The notes under the pieces were generated by a model, which saw nothing but the letters and a program-made list of their open reading frames with translations, had not been told where the DNA came from and did not search any database. Below, piece by piece: positions 6,530-14,745 of a stretch of DNA of 27,860 nt. The DNA is from DATMMS01 sp036824145 (GTDB lineage Bacteria > Chloroflexota > Dormibacteria > DASZGP01). The position numbers were made by a program, and so were the translations under genes. Location of the stretch: NCBI GenBank assembly GCA_036824145.1, contig DAITAT010000024.1, positions 1 through 27,860 on the forward strand, given 5' to 3'. Position 1 is the first letter of the stretch. Each line of letters begins with the position of its first letter.

Positions 6530-8794
6530 TCAAGCCTCGGGGTTGCTCTCGAACTTACGGAGCACGTGCACGTCGATCTGCGAAGCCCCCCGGATGATGT
6601 CGCGCTTGATCGAGCTCCCAAGCGGACCGGCCTTCTCCTTGTGGTCGCCACGCGCGAGCACGATCTCGGTGACGTGGGTTTTCTTGGCGTAGTCCAACAG
6701 GGCCTGACCGGGCTTGGTGCTCTTCAGCACCACGAACTGCCCGCCCAGCTTCATCGTCAGCTCCTGGTAGAGCGCGGTGGCGTTGGGGGCCTCGGCGTCC
6801 TTGCCCTCGCTCGAGTCGACGCTGACAACCACCAACTTGCCCTCGGCACGGCGGGCGCCGGCGGCGGCGCGTTCGATCAGCGGCTCCAGCCCCGGTTGCG
6901 GGGCCACCGCCGCCATCACTCGCGCCATCGATTCCCACGGTGAGGTGATACCTCGAGCCTCCATGTAGGCCAGCAGCCGGTCGTCGGTATGGGAAGCGAC
7001 CAGCCGCAGGGCGATCTCTCGCAGCCGCCCCAGGACGTCAAGGGTGAAGATGCTGCGGAGCTCTTGGCGTCGCTCCGGGCTGATGGGCACGTCGTGGCTC
7101 TCGAGCCGTTCCAACAGGACCGCCGGTGGGACGTCGACCAACTCCAGCTCGGTGGCCTGTCGCACGACCCCTTCCGGAACGTTGCCCTCGGTGGGGATCC
7201 CGGTGGCGGCGCCGACCACGTCCGCGACGCTGGCAACGTCGCGCAGGTGCACAGTGGCGACAACCTTGAAGCCGGCGCTGCGCAGCGCCTCGACCTCCTC
7301 ATGTCGGAAGCGGTGCTTGGCGTCCGGCGCGCGGTTGACGTAGCCGAGGTCGTCGACACAGACAGCCTGCGCTCCCGAGGCCATGACTGCGTCGAGGTCC
7401 ATGTCGCCCGCACCCCCGGGCCGGCTCGGCTTGACCCGGGGCGGGATCACCGTCAGGCCCTCCAGCGCCTCTTCGTTGGCGGGCAGGCCGTAGGTGGCGG
7501 CGGCGCCGACCACGACTATCGTCCCTCGAGCGGCACGGCGCTGCCCCTCGCGCAGCATCGTCGAGGTGGTGCCGGTGCCGGGCGCGTAGCCCACGTAGAT
7601 CCGCAGGTAGCCGCGCTCGCCACCTTCGGTGCCGATGGGGTCGGCGGCGGGGTCCGCGGTACTGGACTCGACTGTCGCTTTGGAATCGATGTCCGCAACA
7701 TCGATGGGATCGAACCTGGCGATGATGTGCAGGTCGACATCGGTGAGGTCGTCGAGGAGGCGATCGACCAGGCTGCCGCGGTAGCGCTCCATGAACTTTC
7801 CACCGGGGGCTCCGATGAGGAGCTGGGAAACATTGTGCCGGCGCACCGCTTCGATGATCGCCTCCTCAGGGTCGGTGCCGGTCAGGACCTCGAAGCGGGC
7901 ATCCAGCGCTTCGGCCAGGGTCAGGTTCCGCTCCAACTCGTCGGTCGGGAGCTCGCCCGGACGGAGCACCGTGACGATGGTGCAATCGCCGCGGTAGCGC
8001 TTGCTCATCCGGACGGCGCGCCGGGTCAAGGCCTGGCTCTGCACCGGCTCCCGGATGGCGGCGAGCACGTTCTCGCGCGCCACCAGCTTCTCGTCATCGG
8101 CGATCCGATCGGCCTCGGTGTTGGCCAGCCAGTTGAGCGCCAGCTCGCGCAGCGCTGCCAGGTTGCCCGGCCGGAAGAAGCCACCCAGGGCACGCTCGAT
8201 GTTCTTCTCGGGGTAGATGTTTCCGTGCTGCATCCGCTTGCGCAGGGCCTCGGGGGAGATGTCGACCAGCTGCACCTCGTCGGCGTCCTCGAGCAGGTGA
8301 TCGGGGATGGTCTCACGGATCTTCAGCCCGGCGATCTGCTCGGCCACGTCCTTAAGGCTCTCGAGGTGCTGGATATTCATCGTCGTGATCACGTCGATGC
8401 CGGCGCTGCGGATGTCCTCGATGTCCTCCCAGCGCTTCTCGTGCGTCACACCCGGCGCGTTGGTGTGGTAGATCTCGTCGATCAGGACGACCCCCGGGCG
8501 GCGCGCGATGATCGCCTCCAGGTCCATCTCCTCAAGGTCTACGTTCTTGTAATGGACGACCCGTCGCGGCACGACCTCGAGCCCGATGAGGAGAGCCTCG
8601 GTTCGGGGCCGGCCGTACGTCTCCACCAGTCCGACTGCGACGGCCTTGCCAGCTTGCTTGAGGCGCCGCCCTTCCTCGAGCATGGCGTAGGTTTTGCCGG
8701 CGCCAGGGGCCGCCGCCACCAGCACGGTGAGGCGGCCACGGTGGGTCGGCGTTGCTATCGCTCCGCCGGTCCCCGGCGTGCTGACCTCGGTCAT
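6530..8794 (-). CDS. Tandem KdpD-N/USP protein without histidine kinase; second ATPase unit degenerate
   Basis: 754-residue soluble protein made of two KdpD sensory units in tandem. Unit 1 has an intact P-loop AAAPGAGKT (27-35), Walker B VVLIDE (102-107) and a universal-stress-protein domain (about 252-362, IGAPGGKFMERYRGS). Unit 2 (about 395-754) repeats the order, but its P-loop reads GYAPGTGTT (402-410, Lys replaced by Thr), its Walker B is VCVDDLGY, and a second USP domain follows (about 650-750). The transmembrane, GAF and histidine kinase parts of KdpD are absent. In KdpD these N-terminal units sense K+ status, and the USP domain of S. aureus KdpD binds c-di-AMP. The ATG overlaps the stop of the KimA-like gene as ATGA, so it probably senses or controls K+ uptake by that permease. 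No kdpFABC or kdpE is visible in this window. Confidence 0.88.
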   Translation of the reverse strand: MTEVSTPGTGGAIATPTHRGRLTVLVAAAPGAGKTYAMLEEGRRLKQAGKAVAVGLVETYGRPRTEALLIGLEVVPRRVVHYKNVDLEEMDLEAIIARRPGVVLIDEIYHTNAPGVTHEKRWEDIEDIRSAGIDVITTMNIQHLESLKDVAEQIAGLKIRETIPDHLLEDADEVQLVDISPEALRKRMQHGNIYPEKNIERALGGFFRPGNLAALRELALNWLANTEADRIADDEKLVARENVLAAIREPVQSQALTRRAVRMSKRYRGDCTIVTVLRPGELPTDELERNLTLAEALDARFEVLTGTDPEEAIIEAVRRHNVSQLLIGAPGGKFMERYRGSLVDRLLDDLTDVDLHIIARFDPIDVADIDSKATVESSTADPAADPIGTEGGERGYLRIYVGYAPGTGTTSTMLREGQRRAARGTIVVVGAAATYGLPANEEALEGLTVIPPRVKPSRPGGAGDMDLDAVMASGAQAVCVDDLGYVNRAPDAKHRFRHEEVEALRSAGFKVVATVHLRDVASVADVVGAATGIPTEGNVPEGVVRQATELELVDVPPAVLLERLESHDVPISPERRQELRSIFTLDVLGRLREIALRLVASHTDDRLLAYMEARGITSPWESMARVMAAVAPQPGLEPLIERAAAGARRAEGKLVVVSVDSSEGKDAEAPNATALYQELTMKLGGQFVVLKSTKPGQALLDYAKKTHVTEIVLARGDHKEKAGPLGSSIKRDIIRGASQIDVHVLRKFESNPEA

Positions 8795-11046
8795 GGCCGG
8801 CCCGCCCCTACTTTGTCCACGCTGCCCTTCTCATCGATGTCTTCGGCGAGATGGTAGGGCACGCTGACGACCACGGTTCCCGGTCGGAAGAGCAGGGCAG
8901 CTTTCAAACGCAACGCGGTTTGGTTGTGCAGGAACTGGTGCCACCAGTGCCCGTAGACCATCTCCGGCAGAACAACCATCAGGGTTCCGCCGTCGTTCTG
9001 CGCGTCGACGGCGTCGAGGTACGTCAGTAGCGGGCGGACCACCGACCGGTACGGTGACTCGATGATCTCCAACGGGACGTGGTTGCCCCAAACCTCCCAT
9101 TTGTGCTTGATCTCCTTGATCTTCTCGGGGTCGTCCGAGATAAAGACCGCGACCACTTGGTCGGCGAGTCGACGGGCCAGCGCCAGTGTCTGCAGCTGGA
9201 CGTCGTTGAGGTCGCCAATCGGGACCACCGCCACGGGGTGCACGTCTCCGGGTGTGATCGGAGTCTCCGTCTGGATGCGGCCCTTGGCGGTGTCGTAGTG
9301 GCGGCGGATGGCGAGAGCGGTCAGAACGATCATCGGGATCAGCACCACCACGATCCAGGCCCCGGCCAGGAACTTGGTCGAGATCGCGATCACCAGAACC
9401 AGGCTGGTGGCAATGGCGCCGGCCAGGTTCATCGCCAGCTTGCCCTGCCAACCCTTGGCGTCGGGGCCGCCCTCCAGGCTGATCCGCCGCCACCTCACCA
9501 CCATCCCCAGTTGGCTCAGGGTGAAGCTGAGGAACACCCCGATCGTGTAGAGCGGGATCAGCGCGTCGGTGCTGCCGCCGAAGATCGCGTACAGCAGGCC
9601 GGCCAGCACGCCCAGGGTGATGATGCCGTTGGAGAAGGCCAGGCGATCACCGAGGCTCGTGAACTGGGACGGCGCGAATTTGTCGCGCGCCATGAAATAG
9701 AGGAGCCGGGGGAAATCGCTGAACGAGGTGTTGGCGGCCAGCGCCAGGATCAGGGCGGTGGTGGCCTGGACAAAGAAGTAGGGGGGACCGTCGCCGAAGA
9801 CGACGCGAGCCAGCTTGGAAAGGATCGTCTGGTACGGCTGCACGTTGTAGTTGTGGCTGTCCGCCATCGGCCCTGGCAGCCCACCCGACGCAGGCATGAA
9901 GTTGGGCTGCAACTGGAACTGGTGGGCCAGGAAGGTGATCCCCGCGAACGTGACGGCGAGGATCCCCACCATGAACATCAGGGTGGTGCGGGCGTTGCGC
10001 CACTCCGGTGGTTTGAACGCCGGGACGCCGTCGGAGATCGCTTCCACACCGGTGAGAGCGGTGCAGCCGGAGGCGAAGGCGCGGGCGATCAGGAAGGCGC
10101 CGCCGATACCGGCAATTCCGTAGCCCGGGATCGGCAGCTTACCGATGTAGTTGCTGTGGCGCAGCAATTCCGGGACGGCGGTGCCCTGGGTGATGACATG
10201 AACGATGCCGAAGACGATCAGCGCCCCCATCGCCGCGATGAAAAGGTAGGTCGGGGCCGCGAACAGGCTCCCCGCCTCTCGGATGCCGCGCAGGTTGCCG
10301 AGCACCAACAGCGCAATCACCAGCAGACCCAGCGGCACTATGAAGCCACGCAGGTCAGGGAAGGCGGACACCACCGCGCCGACTCCCGCGGACACCGACA
10401 CGGCCACGGTGAGGATGTAGTCAGTCATCAGCGATGCGCCCGCTACCAGCCCAGGCACGTGCCCGAGGTTGTCGCTGGCGACGATGTACGATCCGCCGCC
10501 CTTGGGATAGGCATGGATGGTCTGGCGATAGGAGAGCCCCACCAGCAGCAGCAAGACCACGATCGCGGCAGCGATCCCGGGCGAATCCTGCAGCGCGGCC
10601 GGTCCGGCGATAAGCAGCACGGCGAGAGTCTGCTCAGTGGCGTAGGCCACCGACGAGAGCGCGTCCGAGGACAGCACCGCCAGCGCCTTGACCTTGGTCA
10701 GGCGTTCGTGAGACATCCGCGCCGACGCCAGCGGCTGGCCTAGAAGGGCACCGCGGATATCCGCCAGGACGCGGCCAAGGCCCTCCTTCGGCCGCTCCGC
10801 CCGGACCGTGGCGCGCAGGTCGCCCTGCTCGCGACGCTCCAGGCCGGCGGCCTCGCTGCGGGCGACCCGGACCACCCCGGTGCCGCCGCCGGTGTCCTCG
10901 TCCTCTTCGTACAGCTCGACGTCAGGGTCGACCCTGTGCCAGCGGCTGTCGGCCTCCTCCGGGGTCTGGTGCGACCACACCTCGCCGGCGTGCCGAAGAA
11001 AATCGTCCCCCTTGGCGGGGGTCTCAGTCTGAGGCGACTGGCTCAC
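8791..11046 (-). CDS. KimA-like K+ uptake permease (APC superfamily) with C-terminal USP-like domain
   Basis: 751 residues from GTG 11046, preceded by AGGGG at 7 nt spacing. Residues 1 to about 110 are hydrophilic and acidic, longer than in Bacillus KimA (about 607 residues in all). The membrane part carries the KimA hallmarks LTKVKALAVLSSDALSSVAYATEQ, SYRQTIHAYPKGGGSYIVASDNLG, TDYILTVAVSVSAG, ASGCTALTGVEAISDGVPAFK, LALAANTSFSDFPRL and GDRLAFSNGII, with about 12 predicted spans. The last 150 or so residues (VHPVAVVPIGDLNDVQLQTL onward) look like a cytosolic USP-like regulatory domain. KimA is a high-affinity K+/H+ symporter controlled by c-di-AMP in Bacillus. An amino-acid permease annotation would be the main alternative but fits the motifs less well. 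It is co-transcribed with the KdpD-like gene. Confidence 0.85.
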   Translation of the reverse strand: MSQSPQTETPAKGDDFLRHAGEVWSHQTPEEADSRWHRVDPDVELYEEDEDTGGGTGVVRVARSEAAGLERREQGDLRATVRAERPKEGLGRVLADIRGALLGQPLASARMSHERLTKVKALAVLSSDALSSVAYATEQTLAVLLIAGPAALQDSPGIAAAIVVLLLLVGLSYRQTIHAYPKGGGSYIVASDNLGHVPGLVAGASLMTDYILTVAVSVSAGVGAVVSAFPDLRGFIVPLGLLVIALLVLGNLRGIREAGSLFAAPTYLFIAAMGALIVFGIVHVITQGTAVPELLRHSNYIGKLPIPGYGIAGIGGAFLIARAFASGCTALTGVEAISDGVPAFKPPEWRNARTTLMFMVGILAVTFAGITFLAHQFQLQPNFMPASGGLPGPMADSHNYNVQPYQTILSKLARVVFGDGPPYFFVQATTALILALAANTSFSDFPRLLYFMARDKFAPSQFTSLGDRLAFSNGIITLGVLAGLLYAIFGGSTDALIPLYTIGVFLSFTLSQLGMVVRWRRISLEGGPDAKGWQGKLAMNLAGAIATSLVLVIAISTKFLAGAWIVVVLIPMIVLTALAIRRHYDTAKGRIQTETPITPGDVHPVAVVPIGDLNDVQLQTLALARRLADQVVAVFISDDPEKIKEIKHKWEVWGNHVPLEIIESPYRSVVRPLLTYLDAVDAQNDGGTLMVVLPEMVYGHWWHQFLHNQTALRLKAALLFRPGTVVVSVPYHLAEDIDEKGSVDKVGAGRP

Positions 11047-11122
11047 GTTCTTTCCCCTCGCGCAGGTGATAGTGCATCAGGTGCTCGGAGTTCGCCCCAG
11101 CCTCGGTCGCCATGCACCGATG

Positions 11123-11128
11123 ATCTTA
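11123..11128 (-). promoter_or_regulatory. Candidate -10 (TAAGAT) for the kimA-like operon
   Basis: On the minus strand TAAGAT lies 76 nt upstream of the GTG at 11046, which would give a leader of about 70 nt. A good -35 is not apparent, so this rests on the hexamer and position only. Confidence 0.3.
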
Positions 11129-11147
11129 TGGGCCGCGGGTCGCGGAA

Positions 11148-12692
11148 TCAGCCCGGCTTGGCGGCCTCGGAGTCGGGAACCAGGAACGGCTGCAGCGGCG
11201 GCACGATCTCGCGGGAGGTCGAGCGCAGGGTGCGAAGCACGGTGGAGAGTTCCTCGGCCGTGAATGGCTCCCCCAGGCGATGAATCACCACCAGCCCCAG
11301 GTAGCGTCGGCCTTCCAATACGGGGATGCCCATCCAGGCCGACAGACCGACATTGCGCCGTGGCTGAGCTACGTGCGAGGGCGCCTCAGCGACCAGGATG
11401 GGGCGCCGCCGGTCGGCTGCCCTGAGCAGTTCCTCTGGTGGCGTGTCGAATTGGCTGAAGGCGGCCGCCAGCACCTCCTCATCGGCATCGTGCGGCAGCA
11501 TCCGGGCCTCACCTTTGACCACCAGGGCAGCGCGCAGGAGGATCGCCTGCTCCACCGTACCGGTGCCCGGCGTCCCAGGCAGCCGCGGAGATTTACGTAG
11601 CAGGCTGCGGTGAACCAGGTAATTGAAGGCCATCGCCAACACCGCGCCGCCGAACCCGGCGGTGACCACGCTGTTGGTTCCGAGCAGCACGATGAATACG
11701 ACCAGGTTGAGGCACCCACCGATCATGGCCACCGGGAGGTAGACCGGGCGGCTGCGCCCCGGAGTGAAGGGATTTGCAACGTCGGCGAAGGTGAAGATCT
11801 GGTTGATCTGCCAGTTGAAGGCCAGACTCACGGTGAATGCCAGGGCCCAGGACTGGAACGGGCCCAGGCCGATGGCTCGTCCCAGAAGCAGGAGCCCGAG
11901 GAAGAGCGCCAGGCCGGTGATGCCCACGAGGGCGTACTTCCAAAGCCGTGCCGAGCCGCGGACGTGGACGATCAGCGACCACAGGTGACGGACGAAGGCC
12001 ACGCCCTGGGCGACAGAAGCGTTGCTCTGTCCCGCATGCCTCTTGTCGAAGGCGAGCGGCACGTCCTCGACCCGGGCCGAGGACGCGCATACCAGGATCT
12101 CCAGGAGGATCTTGAATCCGATCGGCCTGAACTCCAGGCCCTCGATGGCGGATCGGCGGCAGACGAAGTACCCGGACAGCGGATCCGAGGTCTTGCGGGC
12201 TTCGCGGAAGAGGCCCTGGACCAGCCGCCTGCTGGTCGCCGCCGCAATTCTCCGGGCCGGCCCACTCAGCCCCCGGGGGCTGCCGCCGTCGGCGTAGCGC
12301 GACGCGATCACGATGTCGAGGTCGTCCTTGTCCAGCAGTGGCAACATCTGACGGAGGAGCTCAGGGGGGTGCTGGAGGTCGCCGTCCATCACCGCCAGCA
12401 GCTCGGCTTGAGCTGCCTTCATGCCCTCGACGGCGGCTGATCCCAGGCCCGTGCGCCGGTCCTCGGGACGGTGAATGACGGTGATCAGGGTGCCCTTGGG
12501 CGCCTTGGCGGCCAGCCTGGAGAGGACTTCGGGGGTGTCGTCGTCGCTGTCGTCGACGAATACGATCTCAGCCGAGAAGTCCTTCAGGACCTCTCCCAGC
12601 CGCGCCGCCAACGCTTCCACGTTGGCAGACTCATTTCGTGTCGGCACCACGACGGAGAGCAGGGGCGGCGGTTGTGATCTTGCCGGGCTCAC
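11148..12692 (-). CDS. Polyprenyl-phosphate glycosyltransferase: GT2 - GtrA - GAF-like fusion
   Basis: 514 residues from GTG 12692. Residues about 12-240 are a family-2 glycosyltransferase of the dolichol-phosphate mannosyltransferase type (LSVVVPTRNESANVEALAARL, FVDDSDDDT, the metal-binding MDGDLQHPPE at 102-111, SRYADGGS, SGYFVCRR). Residues about 250-365 are a four-helix GtrA-type membrane domain (KYALVGITGLALFLGLLLL through VLAMAFNYLVHR). Residues about 375-505 are soluble and GAF-like (EAPSHVAQPRRNVGLSAWMGIPVLEGRRYLGLVVIHRL). GT2-GtrA proteins make or flip lipid-linked sugars for GT-C enzymes such as the O-mannosyltransferase at 18623. The GAF-like tail is unusual and may regulate activity. 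TAAGCT 7 nt before the GTG suggests a leaderless mRNA. Confidence 0.87.
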   Translation of the reverse strand: MSPARSQPPPLLSVVVPTRNESANVEALAARLGEVLKDFSAEIVFVDDSDDDTPEVLSRLAAKAPKGTLITVIHRPEDRRTGLGSAAVEGMKAAQAELLAVMDGDLQHPPELLRQMLPLLDKDDLDIVIASRYADGGSPRGLSGPARRIAAATSRRLVQGLFREARKTSDPLSGYFVCRRSAIEGLEFRPIGFKILLEILVCASSARVEDVPLAFDKRHAGQSNASVAQGVAFVRHLWSLIVHVRGSARLWKYALVGITGLALFLGLLLLGRAIGLGPFQSWALAFTVSLAFNWQINQIFTFADVANPFTPGRSRPVYLPVAMIGGCLNLVVFIVLLGTNSVVTAGFGGAVLAMAFNYLVHRSLLRKSPRLPGTPGTGTVEQAILLRAALVVKGEARMLPHDADEEVLAAAFSQFDTPPEELLRAADRRRPILVAEAPSHVAQPRRNVGLSAWMGIPVLEGRRYLGLVVIHRLGEPFTAEELSTVLRTLRSTSREIVPPLQPFLVPDSEAAKPG

Positions 12693-12699
12693 GATCAGT

Positions 12700-12705
12700 A
12701 GCTTA
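12700..12705 (-). promoter_or_regulatory. -10 element (TAAGCT) for the GT2-GtrA gene
   Basis: Read on the minus strand, TAAGCT is followed by 7 nt and the GTG at 12692, matching the leaderless arrangement seen before several other genes in the window. Confidence 0.45.
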
Positions 12706-12791
12706 CGGCGCGCGGTGTCGGAAAATGGGGGTGCGCCTGGTCTGTGGTCGCGGTTCCTGCTTTCGTCATTTTCTCAGAACCGGGTGGCCCG

Positions 12792-12797
12792 TAGTCT
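12792..12797 (+). promoter_or_regulatory. -10 element (TAGTCT) for the BNR lipoprotein gene
   Basis: TAGTCT lies 5 nt before the GTG at 12803. No Shine-Dalgarno sequence is seen. It supports the choice of 12803 as the start and fits leaderless transcription. Confidence 0.4.
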
Positions 12798-12802
12798 TAG
12801 GC

Positions 12803-13705
12803 GTGCTTCGCCGCGGCCTGACCTGCCTCCTGACGGCCCTCCCGACAATCGTTCTCTTGGCCGCCTGCGGCCCGTTCGGCAGCACCCAGGGCGGGGGGGC
12901 AATCGTGGTTCCGCTGCCCGCAACGCCCCAGCCTGAGCCCTCCGGGATCGCGCAGCTGCAGCCCAACCTCAAGCACATCCACGCCCTCGCCACTCGCGAT
13001 GGCGGCCACCACCTCTTGCTCGGCACCCACACCGGCATCGCCACCGCGACCCCCGGCGGCTCGCCGCAACCGATCGCCACCGGGCCCAAGGGCGACGTCC
13101 TGCAGCTGGTCTACGGCGGCGGCTCCACGTTCTTCGCCGCCGGCCACGCCATCAGCGTCTGGATCAGCAACGATGACGGCGTTAACTGGGGCATGGCATC
13201 GGCGGATGTCGCCGGCTTCGACGTCCATGGCCTGGCTGTCGATCCGCGCAACCACACTGACGTCTATGCCTACGCGGTCGGCAAGGGGCTGCTGGTCTCG
13301 AGCGATGCCGGGCTCCACTGGACCCATCGCGCCGGCTTCGCGGACAACAACTACCTGACCGGTCTCACCGTCACCGGCGACGGCACGCTCCTCGCCGGCA
13401 GCCCCGAGCTGGGCATCCTCGCCAGCACCGACCGCGGCGCCAACTTCGTGCCGGTGCGGAACGCCACCGGCGGGGTCTACAGCCTCGCGTCGGCGTCGAC
13501 CAACGGCGACGTCGTCATCGTGGCGGCCCAGACAGGGCTCTTTCTGACCCAGGACGGGGGCAAGAACTGGTCGGTGGGCGATCCCAGTGTCGCCATCACA
13601 GGCGTCGCCGTCGACCCCGCCAACAGCTCTCATCTCTATGCCGGGACGGCTGACGGCACCCTGTCAACCTCGACTGACGGCGGCACCACGTGGGTGAATT
13701 ACTGA
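12803..13705 (+). CDS. Lipoprotein with BNR/sortilin-like beta-propeller repeats
   Basis: 300 residues from GTG 12803. The N-terminus is a lipoprotein signal (MLRRGLTCLLTALPTIVLLAAC, lipobox LLAAC). After a short linker come repeated propeller blades with Asp-box-like cores: ISNDDGVNWG, VSSDAGLHWT, ASTDRGANFV, LTQDGGKNWS and STDGGTTWV. Such proteins resemble the photosystem-assembly YCF48, sialidase-BNR and sortilin groups and are usually extracellular binding or scaffolding proteins; no catalytic residues can be assigned. The frame stays open upstream to 12638, but that part overlaps the divergent GT2 gene and has no signal sequence. The last 16 nt overlap the DsrH-like gene. Confidence 0.82.
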   Translation: MLRRGLTCLLTALPTIVLLAACGPFGSTQGGGAIVVPLPATPQPEPSGIAQLQPNLKHIHALATRDGGHHLLLGTHTGIATATPGGSPQPIATGPKGDVLQLVYGGGSTFFAAGHAISVWISNDDGVNWGMASADVAGFDVHGLAVDPRNHTDVYAYAVGKGLLVSSDAGLHWTHRAGFADNNYLTGLTVTGDGTLLAGSPELGILASTDRGANFVPVRNATGGVYSLASASTNGDVVIVAAQTGLFLTQDGGKNWSVGDPSVAITGVAVDPANSSHLYAGTADGTLSTSTDGGTTWVNY

Positions 13706-13917
13706 AGACGCTGCACCTGGTGCGAAAACCTGTCGATGAGCTGGCATGGGAGGCGATCCAGGTCAGCGCCAAACATGGCGAGATCCGGGTCGTGCTGATG
13801 CAGGACGCCGCCGGCGGGGAACCACCACCGGGGATCGCAGCGGTGAGCAGCCCGCCGGTCGAATACGATGAAATCGTGGCGATGATGGAATGGGCGGACA
13901 AGGTGGTGGTCTGGTGA
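13690..13917 (+). CDS. DsrH/TusB-like small protein
   Basis: 75 residues from GTG 13690, overlapping the previous gene by 16 nt and the next by 4 nt (GTGA). The pattern KTLHLVRKP near the N-terminus, VVLMQDAAGG in the middle, and YDEIVAMMEWADKVVVW at the end resembles the DsrH/TusB layout (LHxVxKSP, LLIQDGV, DYxGFVDL...DKVxSW). DsrH/TusB proteins take part in sulfur relay as DsrEFH or TusBCD complexes. No DsrE or DsrF partner is present here. Its position before a LarE-type sulfur transferase supports a sulfur role. The match is short, so the function is inferred. Confidence 0.6.
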   Translation: MGELLKTLHLVRKPVDELAWEAIQVSAKHGEIRVVLMQDAAGGEPPPGIAAVSSPPVEYDEIVAMMEWADKVVVW

Positions 13918-14729
13918 GAGCCGATCTGGCCGCCAAGCTGGAGGTCATGGCGGGCGAGATCCGCAAGCTGGAAGGCGTCCTGGTGGCGTACTCCGGCGGT
14001 GTCGACAGCAGCCTCGTCCTGGAGGTCAGCTCGCGAGCGCTGGGCGACGGTTGCCTGGGGGTCATCGCCAGCTCACCCAGCCTGCCCGGTGCCGAGCTCG
14101 AGCAGGCTCTTGAGATCGCCCGACACCGGGCCTGGCGGGTCCGAGTCCTGGAGACTGCGGAAGTCGAGCGCGCCGATTACGCCGCTAACAGCCCTGACCG
14201 CTGCTATTTCTGCAAGAGCGAGCTGTACAGCCGCCTGGGCGAGGTCGCCGATGAGACGGGTTCCAGGGCGATCCTTGATGGCTTCAACCGCGACGATCGC
14301 GCCGACTGGCGTCCCGGGCGGCGCGCCGCCGCCGAGCACACCGTCATCAGTCCCCTCGATATCGCCGGCCTCACCAAGGACGATGTCCGAGAGACCGCCC
14401 GCGAGCTCGGGCTGCCCAACTGGGACAAGCCCGCGGCCGCCTGTCTGTCGTCGCGCATCCCCTACGGCATCCCGGTCACCGCCGCCATTCTGAGTCGGGT
14501 CGAGTCCGCCGAGCGCGTCCTTCGCGAAGAGGGCTTCCGACAGCTCCGGGTGCGTGACGCCCGCGCGGCGGCGACCCTCGAGGTCGAGTCCGACCAGCTG
14601 CCCCGTCTGCGCGAGCCCGAGCGCCTGGCGCGGATCGAGCGGAAGCTGCGCCAGCTCGGCTACACCAGCGTGGCTGTGGATGAGAGCGGCTACCGGCGCG
14701 GCAGTCTCAACCACGCCCTCCAAGGCTGA
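13914..14729 (+). CDS. larE: LarE-type ATP-dependent sacrificial sulfur transferase (PP-loop)
   Basis: 271 residues, the usual LarE length, from GTG 13914, which overlaps the previous stop as GTGA. The PP-loop SGGVDSS lies at residues 27-33, RCYFCKSELY at about 96-105, and PAAACLSSRIPYG at about 173-185 includes Cys177, equivalent to the sacrificial sulfur-donating Cys176 of Lactobacillus LarE. LarE adenylates and sulfurates the nickel-pincer cofactor precursor of lactate racemase. No larB, larC or larA is present here. The neighbours are DsrH-like and ThiF-like, so this homologue may serve another sulfur insertion pathway. The alternative ATG 13890 would extend it back into the upstream gene. 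Confidence 0.87.
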   Translation: MRADLAAKLEVMAGEIRKLEGVLVAYSGGVDSSLVLEVSSRALGDGCLGVIASSPSLPGAELEQALEIARHRAWRVRVLETAEVERADYAANSPDRCYFCKSELYSRLGEVADETGSRAILDGFNRDDRADWRPGRRAAAEHTVISPLDIAGLTKDDVRETARELGLPNWDKPAAACLSSRIPYGIPVTAAILSRVESAERVLREEGFRQLRVRDARAAATLEVESDQLPRLREPERLARIERKLRQLGYTSVAVDESGYRRGSLNHALQG

Positions 14730-14745
14730 GCCTCCGAAGCGGCCG

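Noticed and set aside
6989..8857. 622-codon open frame on the plus strand
   Set aside because: Mirror of the KdpD-like gene, whose domains are unmistakable on the minus strand. The translated product is low-complexity and resembles no family.
9079..10743. 554-codon open frame on the plus strand
   Set aside because: Antisense shadow of the KimA-like permease, with Arg/His/Gly-rich composition and no membrane or enzyme motifs.
11047..11147. c-di-AMP (ydaO-type) riboswitch before the kimA-like gene
   Set aside because: Only about 100 nt are available, and I do not see the conserved GGxGAxCC-type core or paired domains. Only an SD, a -10-like hexamer and a short ORF are visible.
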